A stretch of DNA of 12,923 nucleotides, from assembly GCA_002296055.1 (NCBI GenBank), contig DBHE01000140.1, positions 1 to 12,923 on the forward strand. Direction: 5' to 3'. The stretch is from Pseudomonadaceae bacterium UBA836. Its GTDB lineage: Bacteria; Pseudomonadota; Gammaproteobacteria; Pseudomonadales; Pseudomonadaceae. Below are positions 6,149-12,923 of the stretch, in pieces (within the stretch, counting starts at the first letter, position 1; every line of letters starts with the position of its first letter). The notes under the pieces are model-generated. The model saw only the letters and a list, made by a program, of their open reading frames with translations. It ran no database searches and was not told where the DNA came from. The position numbers and the translations under genes are program-made.

Positions 6149-7339
6149 ATGGATCGCCAGACGGAAATTCGACTGATCAAGCAGGCGCTGGAGCTGAAGG
6201 CGCGTGGTGAGACGCAGTACCACGAATCGACCCAGACCCACGCCACTGACCGCTACATCTCCGCGGCCTGGTTTGAGCGTGAGAACGAGATGCTGTTTCA
6301 GCGCCAGCCGATTGCGCTCGCGGCTGGCGCCGAAATACCCAACCCCGGCGACTACCTCAGTCTGGAGTGGGTCAAGGGTGTACCGCTGTTGCTGGTGCGG
6401 GGTGAGGATCAGCAGGTTCGGGTGTTTGCCAACGCCTGCCGACACCGCAATGCCCGGCTGGTAGCAACCGGTGAAAGTGGTTGTCGCAAGCGCTTTGTTT
6501 GCCCCTATCACGCCTGGACCTACGACACCCGGGGCAACCTGGCCGGAGCGCCGGATTTTGAGCGCGGTTTTGCTGATCTGGACCAGCAGAAGCTCGGGCT
6601 GGTCGAGTTTCACTGTCGGGAGCTGGGCGGCATGGTGTTCTTCCACCCGGACCGCACTGCCGAAGTGCCCGAGGATCTGCTGGCGCCGGAAATGGCGTCC
6701 GGCTTTGACTACCTCAAGCTTGCTACCCAACGGGTCTACAAGCGCCGCAGCTATGTGATCAAGGCCAACTGGAAGATCCTGCTGGAGGGGGGCATTGAGG
6801 CCTATCACTTCAATGTGGCCCACAAGAACACGCTGGCGCCGTTCTTCCTTGGCAACATCTCGACGTGGGAAAGCTGGGGCGATTTGCAGATGCGCATGAT
6901 TCTGCCGAAAAAGCCGATGCTGGAGGCCGCCGAGCTGCCGGAGCAGGCGTGGGACATGCGCAAGATGGCCAACATCATTTTTACGCTGACGCCGGCGGTG
7001 TTGTTACTGGCCCAGCCGGACAACATCTCGCTGATTCGCATGGTGCCGCTGTCAGCTGGTGAGACCCGCATTGAAGAAGTGCTGCTGGTAGATCCGCCGC
7101 AATCGGGCGCCGAGCAGTGGTCAGAGCAGGAGCTGACCATCCACGAGACCAACCACAACCTGGTTCACAAGATCCTGATGGAAGACTGGGTGCTGGGCGA
7201 AACCATTCAGGCCAATATGGCCAGCGGAGTGGTCGACGAGATTCACTTTGGCCGCTTCGAATCTGCGCTGACCTGGTTTCACGAACAGTACGCACGCTTG
7301 ATGGCGCTTGATGACGGCGTCATCGCGCGGCTGGCCTGA
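6149..7339 (+). CDS. Rieske non-heme iron oxygenase, alpha subunit
   Basis: A 396-residue ring-hydroxylating or N-demethylating oxygenase subunit. The Rieske [2Fe-2S] ligands are visible as Cys97-Arg-His99 and Cys118-Pro-Tyr-His121. The mononuclear iron site is His220 and His225 in GGIEAYHFNVAHKN, with Asp346 in MEDWVLGETIQ as the probable third ligand. Glu217 occupies the bridging position that is Asp in most family members. A C-terminal SRPBCC catalytic domain follows the Rieske domain. The ATG at 6149 has GAGG 8 bases upstream; an upstream in-frame TTG would place a strong AGGAGG inside the gene, so it is rejected. There is no beta subunit or ferredoxin gene; the next genes are rubredoxin and its reductase, the likely electron donors. 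Family members act on aromatics, sterols or quaternary amines; the substrate here is unknown. It is the first gene of a six-gene operon under the divergent AraC regulator. Confidence 0.93.
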   Translation: MDRQTEIRLIKQALELKARGETQYHESTQTHATDRYISAAWFERENEMLFQRQPIALAAGAEIPNPGDYLSLEWVKGVPLLLVRGEDQQVRVFANACRHRNARLVATGESGCRKRFVCPYHAWTYDTRGNLAGAPDFERGFADLDQQKLGLVEFHCRELGGMVFFHPDRTAEVPEDLLAPEMASGFDYLKLATQRVYKRRSYVIKANWKILLEGGIEAYHFNVAHKNTLAPFFLGNISTWESWGDLQMRMILPKKPMLEAAELPEQAWDMRKMANIIFTLTPAVLLLAQPDNISLIRMVPLSAGETRIEEVLLVDPPQSGAEQWSEQELTIHETNHNLVHKILMEDWVLGETIQANMASGVVDEIHFGRFESALTWFHEQYARLMALDDGVIARLA

Positions 7340-7358
7340 GGCGGCGGAGGGTTAGACG

Positions 7359-7526
7359 ATGAAAAAGTGGCAATGCGTGGTTTGCGGCATCATTTACGAC
7401 GAGGCTCTGGGCTGGCCGCAGGACGGTATCGCCCCGGGTACCGCCTGGGAAGATGTACCGCCTGACTGGATGTGCCCCGATTGCGGCGTCGGTAAGGACG
7501 AGTTCGACATGGTGGAGCTGTCGTGA
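7359..7526 (+). CDS. Rubredoxin
   Basis: A 55-residue rubredoxin, the usual size. It begins [20 protein letters not shown] and has the four iron-binding cysteines as two pairs, Cys6/Cys9 and Cys39/Cys42 (CPDCG), together with the [10 protein letters not shown] signature. It is a small cytoplasmic one-electron carrier. GGAGG lies 8 bases before the ATG, and the gene is 19 bp after the Rieske gene. Its stop overlaps the GTG of the reductase gene by 4 bases. The order Rieske oxygenase, rubredoxin, rubredoxin reductase suggests that it carries electrons to the oxygenase. That is unusual, since Rieske oxygenases generally use a ferredoxin or a fused FMN/[2Fe-2S] reductase; rubredoxins classically serve AlkB alkane hydroxylases. 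No alkane hydroxylase gene is present here. Confidence 0.95.
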   Translation: MKKWQCVVCGIIYDEALGWPQDGIAPGTAWEDVPPDWMCPDCGVGKDEFDMVELS

Positions 7527-8692
7527 GCGCGCCTATCGTGATTGTTGGCAGCGGCCTGGCTGGCTATACGGTTGCGCGCGAGCTGCGCAAGCGCGACAGC
7601 AATACGCCGTTGGTGATGCTGACGGAGGACGATGGCGCCTTCTATTCAAAGCCACTGCTATCCAATGCGCTCGCCAAGGGTAAGAGCGCCGATGCGCTGG
7701 TCAGTGCTGATTGCGACAGCATGGCGGCGCAATTGAATATGCGCATCCTGCCCTTGAGCCGGGTGGTGTCCATTGAGACGGCTCGGCATCAGTTGGTGTG
7801 TGAGGGCCAGCGGCTCGACTATCGCGCGTTGGTGTTAGCGGTCGGCGCCGAAGCGACGACGCTGGCGATACCCGGAATCGACCTGCCCGGAGTGCTGTCG
7901 GTCAACTCGCTGACCGACTACCGCCCGTTTCGCGAGCAGCTTGAGGTGGCTGAGCGGGTATTGATCATGGGGGCCGGGCTGATCGGCTGCGAGTTTGCTA
8001 ACGACCTGCTGGCGGCCGGTAAACAGGTTGAACTGGTTGATCCGCTCGCCTCGCCGTTGGCCGCTTTAGTGCCCGAGCGAGCGGGGCAGGCGCTGGCGAC
8101 TGCGCTGACCCAGGCCGGCGCGCATTTTCATATGGGGCGCCGGGTAGCGTCGCTGGCGCCGAGCCAGGGGAGGCTGCAAGCCAGCCTTAGCGATGGTCAG
8201 ACGACGGAGGTCGATCTGGTGCTTAGCGCTGTAGGGCTGACGCCACGCACGGGGTTGGCGCGAGCTGCCGGCCTTCGCTGCGGGCGCGGCATCTGTACCG
8301 ATGCACAATTGGCCACCAGCGAGCCGGATATCTACGCCCTGGGCGACTGCGCCGAGGTGCAAGGGCTGTGGCAGCCCTACGTGATGCCGCTGATGAGCGC
8401 GGCCCGTGCGTTGGCGGCCACGCTGACCGGCCAGCCCACAGCGCTGAGTTACCCACCCATGCCCATCATCGTCAAAACACCCGTTTGCCCCATGGTTGCG
8501 CTGCCGCCACCGGCTGTAGCCGGAGAGTGGCATTGGCAGGGGACGGGCGTTGATCTGCAAGGTGAGTTTCGTGATCCGCAGGGCGCCTTGCGCGGCTTTG
8601 TGCTGAGTGGAGAGCAGGTGGCGCAGCGCCAGGCGTTGCTCAAGGCATTGCACTACTCCGATAACAATGAACAACAGAGCGCACTAGCGTAA
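7523..8692 (+). CDS. FAD-dependent NADH:rubredoxin reductase (RubB/AlkT-like)
   Basis: A 389-residue pyridine-nucleotide-disulfide-type flavoprotein. The N-terminal FAD motif is GSGLAG (residues 9-14) and the NAD(P)H-binding motif is GAGLIG (150-155). The second FAD motif is YALGDCAE (271-278). The phrase [14 protein letters not shown] and the C-terminal [13 protein letters not shown] are characteristic of Pseudomonas rubredoxin reductases of the RubB/AlkT type, which pass electrons from NADH to rubredoxin. The start is GTG at 7523, overlapping the rubredoxin stop (GTGA), with GGAG 5 bases upstream, so the two proteins are translationally coupled. This overlap is the best argument that they work as a pair, here for the Rieske oxygenase upstream. 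NADH rather than NADPH as donor is from family knowledge. The next gene starts 14 bp downstream. Confidence 0.93.
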   Translation: MSAPIVIVGSGLAGYTVARELRKRDSNTPLVMLTEDDGAFYSKPLLSNALAKGKSADALVSADCDSMAAQLNMRILPLSRVVSIETARHQLVCEGQRLDYRALVLAVGAEATTLAIPGIDLPGVLSVNSLTDYRPFREQLEVAERVLIMGAGLIGCEFANDLLAAGKQVELVDPLASPLAALVPERAGQALATALTQAGAHFHMGRRVASLAPSQGRLQASLSDGQTTEVDLVLSAVGLTPRTGLARAAGLRCGRGICTDAQLATSEPDIYALGDCAEVQGLWQPYVMPLMSAARALAATLTGQPTALSYPPMPIIVKTPVCPMVALPPPAVAGEWHWQGTGVDLQGEFRDPQGALRGFVLSGEQVAQRQALLKALHYSDNNEQQSALA

Positions 8693-8706
8693 GGGGAGAG
8701 GGCCTG

Positions 8707-10209
8707 ATGAGAGGACATATTGTTGAACAATTGGCGCGGCACTGCGCTGCTCGACCACAGGCGATTGCCTGTGCCGACGGCACGCGCCAATGGTGCTTCG
8801 CTGAGCTGCGCGGGCTTGCTGACCAGTTAGCTGCGCGGTTGCGGTCAGAGGGATTGCAGCCGGGTGAGCGTTTGGCCGTACTGACTCGCTCACACCTGGA
8901 TGCGCTGGTCGCCTTGCTGGCGGCCCAGCAACTCGGGCTGATCTACATGCCGCTGAACTGGCGCCTGTCGATTGAGGAGCAGGCCTACGTGTTGGGACAT
9001 GGCGCGCCCGCCCTGGTGCTGGCCGACGCTGACCTGGCGCAGCTGTATGCCGAGGCCCTGCAGAGTATTTCTTGCCTGGTGGATGTGGTCCGAGGGCTAG
9101 CGCCGGCTGCGGAGGGTGAGATAGTGGAGCCTTCTGCGCAAAGCCACGAAGATGCCGCCTTGCTGCTCTACTCCTCCGGTACTACAGGGCGCCCCAAGGG
9201 CGTGCTGCTCTCGGTGCCGGGGCTGCTCTCTGCCATTGATACCGCCACGCGGGCCAGCGGCTTCAGGGAGGAGCACAGTCTGATCAACGCGCTGCCGGTA
9301 TTCCACATTGCGGGCATCATCTCGTTGCTGGTACCGCTGATGGCCGGCGGTCGGCTGGAAGGCATGGACAGCTTTGAGCCGAGCCTGTTTGCGGCGCGGG
9401 TGAACGAGCGAACAATCAGCCACACCACACTGGTGCCGGCCATGATTCAGATGCTGCTGACAGCCGGTGTGTCGATGTCCGCACTGCAACGGGTCATGTA
9501 TGCCGGCTCGCCGATTGCAGAGCCGGTGCTGCGCGCTGCGATGGACAGCTTTGGCTGCGAGTTTATCCAGATCTATGGGCTCACCGAGGCAGCTGGCATT
9601 GCATCGGTGCTGGCAGCGGCGGATCACCAGCACGCCGGACTGCTGAGCTCCGCCGGCCGTGCAGCGGACGATGCCGAGCTGATGATCGTTGACCCCACCA
9701 GTGGCGCAGCATTGGCAGACGGGCAGGTCGGTGAGATCTGGGTACGCTCGGTGCGCTGCATGCTTGGCTACTGGAATGATCCGCAGGCCAGCGCAGAGGC
9801 CTGGGGCGACGGCGGATGGCTGCGCACGGGCGACTGCGGTCATCTGCGCGATGGCTATCTGTTCATTACCGACCGGCTAAAGGATCAAATTGTCAGCGGC
9901 GGCGAAAATGTCTATCCGGCAGAGGTCGAACGCGTACTGGTGCAGCATCCTGCGGTTGCCGACTGCGCGGTAATTGGTGTGCCGGATAGCCGCTGGGGGG
10001 AAACGGTCAAGGCCTGTGTGGTGCTTAGACCGGGCGCTGATGCCTCGGCCGTCGACTTGATCGACTTTTGCCGAGGGCATCTGGCGCATTACAAATGCCC
10101 TCGCTCGGTGGACTTTCACGCCGAGCTGCCGCGCAACGCGTCGGGCAAGGTGCTCAAACGTACGCTGCGGGCTCCCTACTGGAAGGCTCAGTCCCGTGCG
10201 GTGTCCTGA
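8707..10209 (+). CDS. AMP-forming acyl-CoA synthetase (class I adenylate-forming ligase)
   Basis: A 500-residue ANL-superfamily ligase that would activate a carboxylic acid with ATP and join it to CoA. Visible core motifs are the P-loop YSSGTTGRPKG (155-165), YGLTEA (290-295), the TGD of WLRTGD (371-376) and the hinge DRLKDQIVSGGENVYPAEVE (389-408). The catalytic lysine is Lys481 in PRNASGKVLKR. Overall length and the GGENVYP pattern resemble medium-chain or aryl acyl-CoA ligases; no fused carrier domain is present. The ATG follows GGGGAG by about 8 bases. Its stop overlaps the ATG of the hydrolase gene (TGATG). In context it probably activates the acid formed after the oxygenase step, or the acid substrate itself. 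The acyl group cannot be predicted from what I can see. Confidence 0.92.
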   Translation: MRGHIVEQLARHCAARPQAIACADGTRQWCFAELRGLADQLAARLRSEGLQPGERLAVLTRSHLDALVALLAAQQLGLIYMPLNWRLSIEEQAYVLGHGAPALVLADADLAQLYAEALQSISCLVDVVRGLAPAAEGEIVEPSAQSHEDAALLLYSSGTTGRPKGVLLSVPGLLSAIDTATRASGFREEHSLINALPVFHIAGIISLLVPLMAGGRLEGMDSFEPSLFAARVNERTISHTTLVPAMIQMLLTAGVSMSALQRVMYAGSPIAEPVLRAAMDSFGCEFIQIYGLTEAAGIASVLAAADHQHAGLLSSAGRAADDAELMIVDPTSGAALADGQVGEIWVRSVRCMLGYWNDPQASAEAWGDGGWLRTGDCGHLRDGYLFITDRLKDQIVSGGENVYPAEVERVLVQHPAVADCAVIGVPDSRWGETVKACVVLRPGADASAVDLIDFCRGHLAHYKCPRSVDFHAELPRNASGKVLKRTLRAPYWKAQSRAVS

Positions 10210-11246
10210 TGAGCCCTGACCTGCAGTTTCCGCTCACTGCGCCCGCCCGTGGCGGCTGGTGCGAGGTGTGCCCCGGCGTGCTTTGGATTCGTTTGCCGTT
10301 GCCGCTGCGCATTGATCACGTCAACGTCTGGGCCCTGCGTGAGCAGGACGGTTGGACCCTGGTGGATACGGGGATGGCAACCGCTGAGTGCATCGCCGCT
10401 TGGGAGCGGTTGCTGGATGAGGCGTTGGGCGGGCTGCCGGTGCAGCGGGTGATCTGTACCCACCGGCATGCCGATCATGTGGGGCTGGCGGGCTTTTTGG
10501 TACGCCGTTTCAACTGTGCGCTGTGGATAACGCCGCGCGAGTACGCCGATTGCGCGAATGCCATCGCACAGGCCTATAACCCGCCAGCGGCGGAGGTGGA
10601 TTTTTGTCGGCGCGCAGGCTGGTCGGCGGCAGCGTTGGCTGCCATGCCTTCCGAGTTTGGTGCTCTGAATGCCAGTATCAGCCCGCTGCCGTCGCATTTT
10701 CAGCCGCTGAGCGAGGGCGACTGGTTGCAGATTGGCGGCGCACGTTGGCAGGTCTTGATCGGCCAGGGTCATACTGCCGCTCACGCCTGTCTGCACTGCC
10801 CGCAACTCGGCTTGTTTATCGCCGGAGATCAGGTGTTGCCGGGCATGTCTTCCAATGTGTCGGTGGTATCGAGTGAGCCGGATGCCGATGCCATGGAGGC
10901 CTGGGCTATGTCTCTGCGGCATATCCGCCGCCAGGTACCAGCCAGCACCCTGGTGTTGCCGTCTCATAATGACTGCTTCGTGGGCCTGCACCAGCGTATT
11001 GATTCACAGCTTGAGCGCCAGCGCAGCCGTGCAGCACGCCTGCTGACGGCGCTGCAGCGTCCCAGCCGGGCGGTGGATCTGTTTGGCTGCCTGTTTGGTC
11101 GCGAGATTGCGGACGACGATCATCGCGCATTGCCGTTTGCCACTGGCGAAAGCCTGGCCAACCTCAATCATCTGCTGGCACAGGGCCTGATTCGCCGCGA
11201 GCAGGATGAGCAGGGTATCTGGTGGTACAGTGCAGACCCACCGTGA
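10209..11246 (+). CDS. Metallo-beta-lactamase-fold hydrolase with C-terminal winged helix
   Basis: A 345-residue MBL-fold enzyme. The metal ligands are intact: THRHADH (His85, His87, Asp89, His90), GHTAAH (His188), GDQV (Asp207) and PSHND (His253). That makes a binuclear zinc or iron site likely. After about residue 265 the chain continues as a small helical domain ending in a winged-helix-like segment, as in LACTB2-type hydrolases. The start is the ATG at 10209, overlapping the ligase stop by one base (TGATG); a longer in-frame extension would run into the ligase. The family includes thioesterases, lactonases and nucleases. Coupling to an acyl-CoA ligase favours a thioesterase or ring-opening hydrolase, but this is inference. 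ThiM follows 16 bp downstream. Confidence 0.9.
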   Translation: MSPDLQFPLTAPARGGWCEVCPGVLWIRLPLPLRIDHVNVWALREQDGWTLVDTGMATAECIAAWERLLDEALGGLPVQRVICTHRHADHVGLAGFLVRRFNCALWITPREYADCANAIAQAYNPPAAEVDFCRRAGWSAAALAAMPSEFGALNASISPLPSHFQPLSEGDWLQIGGARWQVLIGQGHTAAHACLHCPQLGLFIAGDQVLPGMSSNVSVVSSEPDADAMEAWAMSLRHIRRQVPASTLVLPSHNDCFVGLHQRIDSQLERQRSRAARLLTALQRPSRAVDLFGCLFGREIADDDHRALPFATGESLANLNHLLAQGLIRREQDEQGIWWYSADPP

Positions 11247-11262
11247 TGACAGGGGAGCCGAC

Positions 11263-12075
11263 ATGGGTGAGCAGGGTGTGCAGCTGACTGACAGCTGGGT
11301 GTTGTACCGGCGCATGCGCGAACAGACGCCACTGGTGCAATGCATCACCAATTACGTGGCCATGAACATGACCGCCAATGTGCTGCTGGCCGCAGGCGCC
11401 TCGCCCGCTATGGTGCACAGTGACGCGGAGTCTGGCGAGTTTGCGGCTCTGGCCTCTGCGCTGAGCATCAACATGGGCACACCTTCGCCGCAGTGGGCTG
11501 AGGGTATGCGTACCGCCATTGCGGGTGCCCGAGGGGCTGGCGTGCCCTGGGTGCTGGACCCGGTAGCGCACGCGGCAACCGCCTACCGCCGTGCCCTGGT
11601 TGCCGAGCTGCTGGCGCTGCAGCCGGCGGCGATTCGCGGTAATGCCTCGGAGATCATTGCGCTGGCTGGCGCTGCCGGGCAGGGGCGCGGCATGGACAGC
11701 GGCGACTCGGTGGATAGCGCAGCAGAGGCGGCCCGGCAGCTGGCGCGGGCGCAGGGCTGCGTGGTGCTGGTGACCGGCGAGACTGACCTGGCCACCGACG
11801 GCCAGCGCAGCCTGCGCATTGTCGGCGGCAGCCATCTTATGCCGCAGGTAACCGCCATGGGGTGTGCGCTCAGCGCGCTGCTGGCCGGTTTTGTGGCCAT
11901 TGCCCGGGATCAGCCGCTGGCGGCGGCAGTGGCAGCGGCGCAGGTATTCGCGGCGGCCGGGCAACGGGCGCAGGAGCAGGCAGCGGGGCCCGGCAGCTTT
12001 TTGCCGGCGTTTCTCGATGCCCTCTATCTGCTGCAGCCGGCTGACCTGGCGCAGTGCCCGGCGACGGCCAGCTAA
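11263..12075 (+). CDS. thiM: Hydroxyethylthiazole kinase
   Basis: A 270-residue ribokinase-like enzyme that phosphorylates 4-methyl-5-(2-hydroxyethyl)thiazole in thiamine salvage. It follows the E. coli ThiM pattern throughout: QCITNYVAMNMTANVLLAAG (residues 26-45) and GASPAMV (45-51). It continues with LDPVAHAATAYRR (98-110), the near-identical AIRGNASEI (123-131), VTGETD (170-175) and GCALSALLAGF with the catalytic Cys201. The PGSF...FLDALYLLQP tail also matches. The ATG at 11263 is preceded by AGGGGAG at a normal distance. It is the last gene of the Rieske operon, without thiD or thiE partners, and converges on the arsJ-like gene 5 bp away. A salvage kinase at the end of an oxygenase operon is unexpected. 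It may phosphorylate a thiazole released by the pathway or simply be co-transcribed. No TPP riboswitch precedes the operon. Confidence 0.95.
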   Translation: MGEQGVQLTDSWVLYRRMREQTPLVQCITNYVAMNMTANVLLAAGASPAMVHSDAESGEFAALASALSINMGTPSPQWAEGMRTAIAGARGAGVPWVLDPVAHAATAYRRALVAELLALQPAAIRGNASEIIALAGAAGQGRGMDSGDSVDSAAEAARQLARAQGCVVLVTGETDLATDGQRSLRIVGGSHLMPQVTAMGCALSALLAGFVAIARDQPLAAAVAAAQVFAAAGQRAQEQAAGPGSFLPAFLDALYLLQPADLAQCPATAS

Positions 12076-12080
12076 GGCTG

Positions 12081-12923
12081 TCAGCCCTGCTGCGGTGCGC
12101 GCTGCGCCGGCAGGCCCAGTGAAATCAACCCGGCCAGCAGCACAAAGGCGCTGGAGGTCCACAGGCAGGCGGCCAGTCCGTACTGCTGGTAGACCCAGCC
12201 CGACAGCAGGGTGCCAATCAGCCGCCCCATGGCGTTGGACATATAGTAGAAGCCGACATCCAGCGACACGCCGTCGCCCTTGGCGTAGCTGACGATCAGG
12301 TAGCTGTGCAGTGACGAGTTGATGGCGAACACCACACCAAACAGCAGTAAGCCGCCAATCAGCACCGCGCTGGCAATCTGCGGCGCGAGCTGCATGCCCA
12401 GGGCAATGGCAGCGGGCAGCAGGGCCAGCAGCAACGCCCAACCGGCAGCACTGCGCCCACCCGGCACCTGCTGCCGGCCGGTCAGCCGTGGCGCTATCGA
12501 CTGCACCAGCCCGTAGCCGATCACCCAGCTGGCCATAAAACCGCCGACCAGCCAGAAGTCCCAGCCCAGCGCGCTGCTCAGGTACACCGGCAGGGCAATC
12601 ACAAACCACACATCACGTGCGCCAAACAGGAACAGACGTGCGGCCGAGAGCAGGTTGATGGCGCGGCTTTTGGACAGCAGGTCGCGGAATTTGGGTTTAG
12701 CGCTGGCCCGCCCCAGGTCCTGCTTTAGCAGCTTCAGGCTGATCAGCCACACCGCCGCCAGCGCAATCGCCATCGCCAGTACCGCGCCGGCAAAGCCAAG
12801 CAGCACCAGCAGCGCACCACCCAGAAAGAAGCCCACGCCCTTTAAGGCATTTTTGGAGCCGGTGAGAATGGCCACCCACTTGTACAGCGTGCCTTGCTGC
12901 TGATCAGGCACCAGCAGCTTGAT
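12081..12923 (-). CDS. arsJ: ArsJ-like MFS organoarsenical efflux permease, C-terminal part
   Basis: The C-terminal 280 residues of a major facilitator protein; the reading frame stays open to the right edge, so the start is outside. The visible part opens IKLLVP, then QQGTLYKWVAILTGSKNALKG, a glycine-rich helix (VGFFLGGALLVLLGF) and later LFGARDVWFVIALPVYL and GWDFWLVGGFMASWVIGYG. These are phrases I associate with ArsJ, the exporter of 1-arseno-3-phosphoglycerate made by a dedicated GAPDH. About seven hydrophobic segments can be traced. A GTG inside the frame at 12911 is not a likely start, since it would cut the protein in half. In known arsenic operons arsJ follows a gapdh gene; such a gene, with arsR and an arsenite exporter, would lie to the right. 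The gene is convergent with thiM. It belongs to a separate, arsenic-resistance unit. Confidence 0.82.
   Translation of the reverse strand: MKLLVPDQQQGTLYKWVAILTGSKNALKGVGFFLGGALLVLLGFAGAVLAMAIALAAVWLISLKLLKQDLGRASAKPKFRDLLSKSRAINLLSAARLFLFGARDVWFVIALPVYLSSALGWDFWLVGGFMASWVIGYGLVQSIAPRLTGRQQVPGGRSAAGWALLLALLPAAIALGMQLAPQIASAVLIGGLLLFGVVFAINSSLHSYLIVSYAKGDGVSLDVGFYYMSNAMGRLIGTLLSGWVYQQYGLAACLWTSSAFVLLAGLISLGLPAQRAPQQG

Noticed and set aside
12076..12086. GGCTG-T-CAGCC inverted repeat between the convergent thiM and arsJ stops
   Set aside because: A one-base loop cannot form a normal hairpin and no T-run follows, so it is not called a terminator.
11164..12609. 481-codon minus-strand frame across thiM and the arsJ-like gene
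   Set aside because: It is antisense to thiM and out of frame with the ArsJ-like protein. Its Arg/Gly/Cys-rich translation has no recognisable domain.

Overview
The window is gene-dense, high-GC DNA from a gammaproteobacterium, most likely a Pseudomonas or Halopseudomonas relative. The reasons are the strong Shine-Dalgarno sites, the tightly packed and overlapping genes, a rubredoxin reductase that closely resembles the P. aeruginosa RubB/AlkT type, and a tandem glycine riboswitch. This assignment is from recollection of families and was not searched. I see no rRNA, tRNA, insertion sequence, CRISPR array or phage gene.

Left part (1-3899): a minus-strand operon reads, in transcription order, a RutB-like isochorismatase-fold cysteine hydrolase (2744-1947), a secreted SsuA/THI5-type ABC substrate-binding protein (1944-901), a short-chain dehydrogenase (884-93) and the first 27 codons of a cyclic-amidohydrolase-type enzyme that leaves the left edge. 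A divergent LysR-type regulator (3012-3899) shares a dyad-rich 267-bp intergenic region with it. The set looks like uptake and hydrolysis of a cyclic amide or pyrimidine-like compound. The transporter permease and ATPase are not in view.

Middle part (3900-4964): about 250 bp without a recognisable gene is followed by a tandem glycine riboswitch (about 4148-4314). The riboswitch leads into a GTG-started TRIC/UPF0126 membrane protein gene. This unit looks like an independent housekeeping transcription unit between two catabolic clusters.

Right part (4970-12075): a GlxA-like AraC regulator diverges from a six-gene plus-strand operon. The genes are a Rieske oxygenase alpha subunit, a 55-residue rubredoxin, an NADH:rubredoxin reductase, an acyl-CoA-synthetase-type AMP ligase, a metallo-beta-lactamase-fold hydrolase and hydroxyethylthiazole kinase ThiM. 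Gaps are from -4 to about 20 bp. The layout suggests NADH -> FAD reductase -> rubredoxin -> Rieske oxygenase, followed by CoA activation and hydrolysis of a carboxylic acid. ThiM is unexpected here. With the pyrimidine-flavoured left operon it raises the untested idea that the locus handles thiamine or its two halves.

Right edge (12081-12923): the C-terminal 280 residues of an MFS protein that I recognise as ArsJ-like, convergent with thiM. It marks the end of a probable arsenic-resistance operon lying beyond the window.
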